A DNA stretch of 5,481 bases, from positions 1-5,481 of the forward strand of contig CALDEN010000276.1 in assembly GCA_937942405.1 (NCBI GenBank), written 5' to 3'. A program made the position numbers and the translations under genes. How positions within the stretch are numbered: position 1 is the first letter of the stretch; each line of letters opens with the position of its first letter. Positions 1 to 5,481 of this stretch are shown here, in pieces. The stretch comes from an uncultured Saprospiraceae bacterium. GTDB lineage: Bacteria; Bacteroidota; Bacteroidia; Chitinophagales; Saprospiraceae. The notes beneath the pieces were generated by a model. The model made no database searches. It saw nothing but the letters and a program-made list of their open reading frames with translations, and had not been told where the DNA came from.

Positions 1-459
1 TCCACTTGCTGCCGCTCCGACTGCGACTGCCGCTCCACTGATCATACTACCTCCTGAATCTACTACCTCTGATCCTACATTTGTCGCTCCTTTTACAAGA
101 TCAGACCCGGTTTCTGCAATGCTTTCTACCACATCAGATCCTGTCTCTACAACCCCTTCTACAGCATCACCGATGGTTTCTGTCGCTCCAGAAACTAAAT
201 CACTCGTCCCTTCTACGACACTACTCCCTAGATCGCCTACAGATTCTACTGCACTAGATGCCATGTTTTTTAACCCCCCGAATAAGTCTCCCGTTTTCTC
301 AACGACTGCACTGATGCCATCATCGACCATTTGTCCAGCGTTATCTAGCACTTCTTCTGCATCTTCCTTCAGTGTAGATTTTTGGGACTCCTCTAATAGC
401 TCGTCCATTTCATCTAAATGTTCGTTCAAATTTTTTTCGTCTTTATATCGCTCATCCAT
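1..459 (-). CDS. 11-residue-repeat amphipathic protein, N-terminal part (cut by left edge)
   Basis: The frame opens at an ATG (457-459) and stays open to base 1, so 153 N-terminal residues are visible and the C-terminus is missing. There is no signal peptide. Residues 1-50 are acidic and helix-like (MDERYKDEKNL, then HLDEMDELLEES), probably a coiled coil. From residue 52 there are 11-residue repeats: VVEKTGDLFGG at 52-62, a 7-residue spacer, then six tandem copies at 70-135 (for example VVETGSDVVES and IAETGSDLVKG). A degenerate Ala/Gly-rich stretch follows to the edge. Position 3 is Glu in six of seven copies, position 7 is Asp or Glu, position 8 is Leu, Val or Ala, and positions 6 and 11 are Gly or Ser in nearly all copies. 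Such 11-mers are known from group 3 LEA proteins, synucleins and apolipoproteins, where they form amphipathic helices on lipid or dry surfaces. A membrane-associated or stress role here is inference. The gene follows the atpC terminator and so is probably transcribed separately. The antisense frame looks open only because of the repeat composition. Confidence 0.8.
   Translation of the reverse strand, partial: MDERYKDEKNLNEHLDEMDELLEESQKSTLKEDAEEVLDNAGQMVDDGISAVVEKTGDLFGGLKNMASSAVESVGDLGSSVVEGTSDLVSGATETIGDAVEGVVETGSDVVESIAETGSDLVKGATNVGSEVVDSGGSMISGAAVAVGAAASG
55..306 (-). repeat. Coding tandem 33-bp (11-aa) repeats
   Basis: The repeats encode residues 52-135 of the left-edge protein. There is one copy (52-62), a 7-residue insert (63-69), then six contiguous copies at residues 70, 81, 92, 103, 114 and 125. 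At DNA level neighbouring units have diverged: the units starting at residues 103 and 114 match at 23 of 33 bases. This is therefore an old protein-level repeat under selection rather than a recent slippage expansion. The 7-residue insert is two helical turns, which would roughly keep the hydrophobic stripe in register. Confidence 0.8.
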
Positions 460-551
460 AGTGGTATAAATTAGGGTTATTTATATATGTTGCAATTTAG
501 GGATATTCTGATAAAGTCATTATTAAAAAATAGTTTACCAGCATAATCTAT

Positions 552-568
552 ATTCCTAAAATAGGGAT
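552..568. promoter_or_regulatory. 17-bp imperfect palindrome upstream of the repeat-protein gene
   Basis: The sequence ATTCCTAAAATAGGGAT has arms ATtCCTA and TAGGgAT around AAA, with one mismatch. It lies about 95-110 bp upstream of the ATG at 459. TAGGG recurs at 472-476 and 498-502, each within A/T runs. It could be a regulator site or chance in AT-rich DNA. There is no direct evidence for binding. Confidence 0.25.
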
Positions 569-620
569 TTACGATAAGAGCGTTATTATAATGAATCGAA
601 AAATACCTTGGGTTAAACCC

Positions 621-657
621 AAAAAAAGCCCGATGCAATTGCTTGTATCGGGCTTTT
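621..657 (-). terminator. Intrinsic terminator after atpDC
   Basis: A 15-bp stem pairs 624-638 with 643-657 around a TTGC loop. The core is AGCCCGAT/ATCGGGCT with one G/T wobble position. Read leftward, as atpC is transcribed, the hairpin is followed by seven U residues (from the A run at 621-627), a textbook Rho-independent terminator 25 bases past the atpC stop. A second hairpin, TTGGGTT/AACCCAA at 608-622, lies just beyond and may act as a backup. Read rightward the U tract is only four bases, so activity in that direction would be weaker, and no rightward gene ends here. Confidence 0.9.
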
Positions 658-681
658 AAATATGATTTTTTTATTGGTATT

Positions 682-930
682 TTATTCTGTTACTCCTTGT
701 ACGAGTAGAGAAACCTCATTATTCAGGACTTCTATAAATCCTTTTTCTATGGTAAACTCTTTTTTGGCTCCAGCCTCATCCAAGATACGTACGCCTCCTT
801 TTACAAGAGAAGATACGATCGCGGCATGACCAGCCAATATCTCAAACTGTCCAGATGTTCCTGGCACTTTTACAGATTTTACCTTTCCTGAGAAGATTTC
901 TTTTTCTGGTGTTAGTACTACTAAGTTCAT
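682..930 (-). CDS. atpC: ATP synthase F1 epsilon subunit, short form
   Basis: This is the epsilon subunit of F1Fo ATP synthase, part of the central stalk that couples gamma rotation to the c-ring at the cytoplasmic membrane face. It has 82 residues. Motifs of the N-terminal beta-sandwich domain are visible: LVVLTPEKEIFSG at 3-15, SVKVPGTSGQFEILAGH at 19-35, GGVRI at 45-49, and the final strands FIEVLNNEVSLLV. The C-terminal two-helix domain that inhibits ATP hydrolysis in E. coli (139 aa) is absent. The start is set at the MNLVVLTP methionine. A longer in-frame extension reaches an ATG at 990 but would run into the atpD C-terminal coding region and lacks family similarity. The gene lies 10 bp after the atpD stop and is surely cotranscribed with it; the terminator at 621-657 ends the unit. 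Confidence 0.97.
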   Translation of the reverse strand: MNLVVLTPEKEIFSGKVKSVKVPGTSGQFEILAGHAAIVSSLVKGGVRILDEAGAKKEFTIEKGFIEVLNNEVSLLVQGVTE

Positions 931-940
931 ATACAGAATC

Positions 941-2488
<1,548 letters not shown>

Positions 2489-2510
2489 TTATCGTCTCTT
2501 TAAAAAGCCA

Positions 2511-2518
2511 CAAAGATA
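2511..2518 (-). promoter_or_regulatory. Bacteroidota-type -7 promoter box for atpDC
   Basis: On the minus strand the sequence is TATCTTTG, an exact match to the Bacteroidota -7 consensus TAnnTTTG. It lies 52 bp upstream of the atpD ATG, which implies a 5' UTR of roughly 45 nt. No clear TTTG-type -33 element is seen at the expected distance; a weak TTAC lies about 20 bp upstream. A perfect 8-bp inverted repeat (CTGATAAA at 2476-2483, TTTATCAG at 2532-2539) brackets the box. The call rests on the box and its location only. Confidence 0.55.
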
Positions 2519-2638
2519 GTTTAATGCCTTGTTTATCAGTAACTAGAATATTAAAAATTATTCCGATTTTTAGAATTTGGCTTAAAGCCAAAATAGCAAA
2601 TTAAAGTTTGAATGAACTATCGTTTAAAGAATATAAAT

Positions 2639-3373
2639 TTACGTAAGATCTAGCCAGAAGTTATTTATTCCCTCGCCTTGTGTCAGTCGGATCATTTGCA
2701 TGTTTAATAAATCCATCAATGCCAAAAATGTGACAATCGCATGAGTCCTGTTTTCGAGACCTTGAAAGACATAATGGAAATCTGTACGTTCTTTTTCCTT
2801 GATGCGTTGAAAGATGTGTTTTTGCTGATTTTCGATCGTGTACTCAAACTTTACGATCGTATGGACCACCTTGTTCTTTTCCTTTTCGTAGCGTTCCATG
2901 ACTCCTGTAAAAGCCTTGAGGAGGTTGAACAAGGTAAGGGATTCTAGCTCGATATCTACGAGTGCTTTGGTAGCGATCTGCTTGAGCTCTTTGCCGATGT
3001 TACCCCTAGTCTCTTGACGAGATCTCGACTCTTCCATCTCCTTAAACTCATCGAGCACTTCTTTATATCGCTTATACTCGAGTAGCATGGCTGTCAGCTC
3101 TTCTCTAGGATCGATCTCTTCTCCTTCTTCGTTTACTTCTTTACGAGGAAGTAACAGTCTCGCCTTAATCCTCATCAAGGTAGCAGCTACGAGTATAAAC
3201 TCACTGGCTACATCGATATTGAGGGATTCGAGTTCTTTTATATAGGCTAGAAAATCATTGGCGATTTTAGAAATATCGATATCATATATATCCAACTCAT
3301 CCCTCTGTATAAAGAAGAGCAAAAGGTCAAAAGGACCTTCGAATTGCTGGAGTTTTACCTGATATGAATCCAT
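2639..3373 (-). CDS. scpA: Segregation and condensation protein A (kleisin)
   Basis: ScpA is the kleisin subunit of the bacterial SMC-ScpAB condensin. It bridges SMC head and neck and recruits ScpB to compact and segregate the chromosome. It has 244 residues, a typical length. The N-terminal SMC-neck-binding region has the family signature FEGPFDLLLFFIQRDELDIYD (11-31, split as FEGPFDLLLF and FIQRDELDIYD), then ISKIANDFLAYI and ASEFILVAATLMRIKARLLLP (56-76). The acidic, charged middle (77-125) is the flexible ScpB-binding linker. The C-terminal winged helix is VTFLALMDLLNMQMIRLTQ (214-232) followed by NFWLDL. The ATG at 3371-3373 fits the family start. scpB is not adjacent. The gene is 180 bp upstream of atpD on the same strand with a separate promoter box before atpD, so the two are probably not strictly coupled. 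No clear terminator follows scpA, so read-through into atpDC is possible. Confidence 0.97.
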   Translation of the reverse strand: MDSYQVKLQQFEGPFDLLLFFIQRDELDIYDIDISKIANDFLAYIKELESLNIDVASEFILVAATLMRIKARLLLPRKEVNEEGEEIDPREELTAMLLEYKRYKEVLDEFKEMEESRSRQETRGNIGKELKQIATKALVDIELESLTLFNLLKAFTGVMERYEKEKNKVVHTIVKFEYTIENQQKHIFQRIKEKERTDFHYVFQGLENRTHAIVTFLALMDLLNMQMIRLTQGEGINNFWLDLT

Positions 3374-3380
3374 CGGATAG

Positions 3381-3388
3381 CAAATATA
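3381..3388 (-). promoter_or_regulatory. Bacteroidota -7 box immediately upstream of scpA
   Basis: The minus strand reads TATATTTG, an exact match to TAnnTTTG, ending only 7 bases before the scpA ATG (3373). If used, transcription would begin within a few bases of the start codon and give a leaderless or nearly leaderless mRNA. No convincing -33 element is visible 17-20 bp upstream, where the sequence is GC-richer. The box may be a chance AT-rich match. Confidence 0.4.
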
Positions 3389-3525
3389 GTTTTTATTGTA
3401 AAGGGCGGATCAGGATTTTCTGAATTTTAGATTTATGGAGACCAGGAAGCATCTAGGGATTTTGTCAATTCTATAATCCGGTATAGTTTTTAATCTGACA
3501 GTTGAGCCGATTTACTGAAACACAT

Positions 3526-3560
3526 AAAAAAAGAGCCCGATAATTAAATCAGAGCTCTTT
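3526..3560 (-). terminator. Intrinsic terminator after the Lys/Glu-rich gene
   Basis: The stem AAAGAGC (3530-3536) pairs with GCTCTTT (3554-3560). A possible inner GAT/ATC pairing is separated from it by a small internal loop. Leftward transcription meets a seven-U tract (A run 3526-3532). It lies 25 bases past the stop of the gene starting at 4301 and separates that unit from scpA. Confidence 0.8.
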
Positions 3561-3584
3561 AAGTTTTCAGTTTATTAGTTAAGT

Positions 3585-4301
3585 CTAATCGATGGTCTTT
3601 ATTTTCTTAGACCTCGCTTTTCCATTTTGGATTTCAGTATCTAATTCTTCGACGGCCTTTTCTGCCTTTTTTATTTTAGACATCTTAGTTTCATATTCCT
3701 CATCAGTCATTTTACCATTTTTCCTTGCCTCATTTGCCTTGGCTTTAGCGTCTGCTAATCTTTTTTTTGCACCAGAAACTTTTTCCTCATTCTTCTTTAT
3801 ACTATTGTTCATCTTAGTTTGCTTTTCTTTCTGCCTGAGCTTAGCTTGCTCGGCTCTTTCCTTGCCGAATTCCTTGCCACTTTTATCTCCTTTATCCTTA
3901 CCATATGCTTTACCTTTGTTCTTCTTGTCCTTTTTAGATTCCTTCTCTTTTTTCTCTTTCTTTTCTTTAGGCTCCTTTTCTATTTCATCATCTCCTTCAT
4001 CATTATCATCACTTTCTTGACCATCATTCTCTTTCTGCTTTTTCTCTTTTGACTTGTTTTTACCCTTGCCTTTATTCTTAGCCTCTTCTAATATTTCCTC
4101 ACCCTCTTCTGAAAGTTCCTTCGTTTGTCCGTTTGCTTTGTTAGTCGCTCGGTCTTTCATTTCCTGAGCTTTTTCAGAGCCTTTGTTTTTAATTTTACCT
4201 TTTCCCTTTCCTTGAGCTATTGCACTAGTAAGTGACATAAAAAATACTACAATTAGTAGAGGTATAATTCTTCCTATTTGTTTTTTATTGGATAACATCA
4301 T
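3585..4301 (-). CDS. Exported Lys/Glu-rich low-complexity protein with SHOCT-like C-terminal motif
   Basis: I do not recognise a named family. It has 238 residues. A classical signal peptide covers about 1-29: basic NKKQIGR, hydrophobic IIPLLIVVFFMSLTS, and a likely cleavage AIA|Q at 29/30. The mature protein is almost entirely charged. It has a Gly-Lys segment (31-41, GKGKGKIKNKG), a mixed helix (42-75), a Lys-rich stretch (76-90), an acidic patch with DGQESDDNDEGDDEIEKE (93-110), KEK runs (111-130), a Gly/Lys/Asp tract (129-146), and a long charged helix to the end that is probably coiled coil. The stretch NGKMTDEEYETKMSKIKKAE (195-214) resembles the SHOCT short C-terminal motif (G-x-[IL]-[TS]-x-E-E-[FY]); this likeness is by eye. 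Two adjacent ATGs are possible starts (4301 or 4298). It lies 51 bp downstream of a small lipoprotein gene on the same strand and ends in its own terminator. A periplasmic or surface charged linker or adhesive role is inference. Confidence 0.85.
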   Translation of the reverse strand: MMLSNKKQIGRIIPLLIVVFFMSLTSAIAQGKGKGKIKNKGSEKAQEMKDRATNKANGQTKELSEEGEEILEEAKNKGKGKNKSKEKKQKENDGQESDDNDEGDDEIEKEPKEKKEKKEKESKKDKKNKGKAYGKDKGDKSGKEFGKERAEQAKLRQKEKQTKMNNSIKKNEEKVSGAKKRLADAKAKANEARKNGKMTDEEYETKMSKIKKAEKAVEELDTEIQNGKARSKKIKTID

Positions 4302-4352
4302 TATATTTTTTCTTAATTAATTAAAGTGTTTTGAACAGTTAAATGAACCGTT

Positions 4353-4568
4353 TTAGATATCGTTTAATAACTCATCCAATGCTTTGGCCTTTTTTTCAAT
4401 TTCCAATGTGGTCGCTTCTAACTCTTGAGTGACCTCTTCCATCTCATTAATTTCTTCTATTGCTACAGATTCTGAATCTTGGATTGTAGATTTTTGAGAT
4501 GATTTTTTGGTACATGAAACGAGTACCAATGCAAGCATAAAAAAGGATAATCTTATGGCTGATTTCAT
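4353..4568 (-). CDS. Small lipoprotein with acidic coiled-coil tail
   Basis: It has 71 residues. A type II (lipoprotein) signal peptide is clear: MKSAIR, hydrophobic LSFFMLALVLV, and lipobox LVSC with Cys19 as the lipidated residue. The mature N-terminus is C-TKKSSQKS. It lacks the acidic run after Cys that marks surface export in some Bacteroidota, so a periplasm-facing anchor is more likely. Residues 34-71 are acidic and heptad-like (IEEINEMEEV, LEATTLEIEKKAKALDELL) and probably form a coiled coil, in size and design like small Lpp-type envelope lipoproteins, though no homology is claimed. The ATG at 4566-4568 gives a complete signal peptide. The gene precedes the Lys/Glu-rich exported protein by 51 bp with no terminator between them, so the two are probably cotranscribed. 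The acidic lipoprotein and basic partner could interact; this is inference. No clear promoter box was found upstream. Confidence 0.85.
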   Translation of the reverse strand: MKSAIRLSFFMLALVLVSCTKKSSQKSTIQDSESVAIEEINEMEEVTQELEATTLEIEKKAKALDELLNDI

Positions 4569-4774
4569 AAGGCTTTGATTTTTAGTTTAATGTTTAATTT
4601 AATTCAAATCATTGCTAGCTATAATGGGAAGATGTCTAGACTGGGGCCGATATTAACTCATTAAAAACGAATTAATTAGGCATAAGTTAACACTATAAAT
4701 TCAAAAAGGAGCATAAATCATCTTGCAAAAAATCTCAAAACAATCTATCTTATGGGATATAAAACATTACAATT
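4569..4774. other. Divergent intergenic region with no gene seen
   Basis: This stretch of about 200 bp separates the leftward lipoprotein gene from the rightward membrane-anchored gene, so it should hold promoters for both. No exact TAnnTTTG box was found in either direction. A plus-strand AAGGAG (4706-4711) is followed by no suitable ATG. A short ATG frame at 4752 ends after 15 codons. No stable RNA-like structure is evident. Confidence 0.5.
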
Positions 4775-5122
4775 ATCCAACAACAGTGGACGTATATAGA
4801 CCCTCATCGCCGAAAATTTGAGATCGGCCTCTACCATGGCGATGATTCTGGGCATGTACTGATGCATGTTAACGGGGATCCAGTCATCATCGATTTCAGC
4901 ATCCAAGAGGAAAAAGAGTATTCCTTCTATGTGGGGCCAGCTCTGTTTAACCTTCATTTTAAAAAAAATCGTAGACAGTTCAGCTATGAGCTCATCCAAG
5001 ATGAAAACACCCCTACTCAGCTCAATCTCGCTCGCAAGCAAAGTGAGAAGCAGGATGTATTATATATGTGTGTCGGAGCGGGAGTGGTGCTTGGAGGTAT
5101 TCTGATCGTTTTATTATTGTAG
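4775..5122 (+). CDS. Small protein with C-terminal transmembrane anchor; start codon unclear
   Basis: The frame is open from 4763 to the TAG at 5120-5122. The first ATG in frame is at 4862, but the translation upstream of it looks protein-like and continuous: QQQWTYIDPHRRKFEIGLYH, then GDDSGHVL, then MHVNGDPVIIDFSIQEEKEY. I have a weak recollection of Bacteroidota small proteins with a W-x-YID...GLYHG...IDF layout, in which the start lies a few residues before the Trp. The coordinates therefore begin at an ATC (4775) three codons before the CAG-TGG; ATT codons at 4766 and 4772 are alternatives. A conservative annotation would be 4862-5122 (86 aa). The globular part is followed by a charged stretch (LARKQSEKQ) and a terminal hydrophobic segment, VLYMCVGAGVVLGGILIVLL, with nothing after it, so the protein is tail-anchored with its domain in the cytoplasm. 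Function is unknown. It is the only plus-strand gene and converges on the frame at 5196-5481. Confidence 0.65.
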   Translation: MQQQWTYIDPHRRKFEIGLYHGDDSGHVLMHVNGDPVIIDFSIQEEKEYSFYVGPALFNLHFKKNRRQFSYELIQDENTPTQLNLARKQSEKQDVLYMCVGAGVVLGGILIVLLL

Positions 5123-5195
5123 ACTAATTGACGGTATAACACACTGCAAGATTATCTCACAACATGTGACATCACTTATCAATCTGAGAATAAGA

Positions 5196-5481
5196 TTAAA
5201 ATTCATCTTCATTTGTGGTAATGGTATAAATGCTGAGCTCGTCACCCTCCTCATAGTCCCACTCTAGACGAGATAGATAATTGCGAGAAGATATCAGACT
5301 ATCTTGATTAGTAACGATCATCTCTAGTAAATCAGATTCTATTCGATTTTCATCAAATTCTAAATCATCACAAGCACTCACTATAGGCCCCTCAGTACTT
5401 AATACCGTTGCGGATTCTCCAACATTTATAGTAAATGTATTTACCAGTGAGAGAGTTGTAAGTGTATTAGAAGATATAACT
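5196..5481 (-). CDS. C-terminal part of an uncharacterised acidic protein (cut by right edge)
   Basis: The frame is open from the right edge to the TAA at 5196-5198, giving 94 visible residues. It should be read as a partial gene. A GTG at 5379-5381 could start a 61-residue protein, but the upstream part reads as plausible protein (NTLTTLSLVNTFTINVGESA, then TVLSTEGPIVSACDD) and GTG starts are uncommon in this group. The first half is Ser/Thr/Val-rich and looks beta-stranded, as in extracellular domains. The second half is strongly acidic (DDLEFDENRIESDLLEMIV, LEWDYEEGDEL) and ends TTNEDEF. There is no recognised family and no C-terminal sorting motif. An export role cannot be judged without the N-terminus. 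It ends 73 bp from the convergent membrane-anchored gene with no strong terminator between them. Confidence 0.5.
   Translation of the reverse strand, partial: VISSNTLTTLSLVNTFTINVGESATVLSTEGPIVSACDDLEFDENRIESDLLEMIVTNQDSLISSRNYLSRLEWDYEEGDELSIYTITTNEDEF

Noticed and set aside
119..469. Plus-strand open frame rich in Ser/Thr/Pro
   Set aside because: It is the antisense image of the 11-mer repeat gene. Ser/Thr/Pro richness is what the complement of Gly/Glu/Val/Asp codons yields, and the minus frame has a sensible start and organised repeats.
2741..2947. Plus-strand frame opposite scpA
   Set aside because: Hydrophobic composition arises from the complement of charged scpA codons; scpA itself is unmistakable.
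3592..4052. Plus-strand hydrophobic frames resembling membrane proteins
   Set aside because: They are complements of Lys/Glu-rich codons (AAA/GAA become TTT/TTC). The minus frame has a clear signal peptide and terminator.
4620..4625. TATAAT on the plus strand as a sigma70-type -10 box
   Set aside because: Bacteroidota housekeeping promoters do not use this box, no -35 partner is evident, and the region is AT-rich.
4745..5041. Minus-strand frame opposite the membrane-anchored gene
   Set aside because: It lacks a signal, domain or hydrophobic pattern, while the plus frame ends in a clean transmembrane segment.
5153..5170. Short hairpin TCACA-ACA-TGTGA between the two convergent frames
   Set aside because: Only five base pairs with no U tract; not a credible terminator.

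Overview
The window looks like a piece of a Bacteroidota chromosome, probably a marine flavobacterium or Saprospiraceae-like organism. It is AT-rich. Two upstream regions carry a TAnnTTTG promoter box instead of a classical -10. Gene starts lack obvious Shine-Dalgarno sequences. The F1 beta subunit is the long form (505 aa) with an extra segment after the catalytic-Glu loop, and atpD and atpC stand as a two-gene unit away from the other ATP synthase genes. The genus cannot be named from this sequence. Six of the seven coding regions are on the minus strand.

Reading left to right: (1) 1-459 (minus) is the N-terminal 153 residues of a cytoplasmic protein cut by the left edge. It has an acidic, probably coiled-coil head followed by tandem 11-residue repeats. 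(2) 460-681 is its upstream region, with TAGGG-containing repeats and a small palindrome, plus the strong atpC terminator. (3) 682-2458 (minus) is atpD-atpC, F1 beta and epsilon. (4) 2459-2638 carries the likely atpD promoter. (5) 2639-3373 (minus) is scpA, the kleisin of the SMC-ScpAB condensin, with a promoter box so close to the ATG that the mRNA should be nearly leaderless. (6) 3374-3584 holds that promoter and the terminator of the next gene. (7) 3585-4568 (minus) is a probable two-gene unit: a small outer-envelope lipoprotein followed by an exported Lys/Glu-rich protein. (8) 4569-4774 is a divergent intergenic region. (9) about 4775-5122 (plus) is a small protein with a C-terminal membrane anchor and no canonical start codon where one is expected. 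(10) 5196-5481 (minus) is an open frame leaving the right edge, probably the C-terminus of a larger acidic protein.

The housekeeping core (energy conversion by AtpD/AtpC, chromosome segregation by ScpA) is ordinary and well supported. The accessory genes have no recognised function; they are described by architecture only. I found no mobile element, CRISPR array, tRNA or rRNA. The most interesting items are the 11-mer repeat protein at the left edge, the lipoprotein plus Lys/Glu-rich pair, and the tail-anchored protein lacking an ATG. I see no convincing evidence of a complete novel multi-gene system inside the window.
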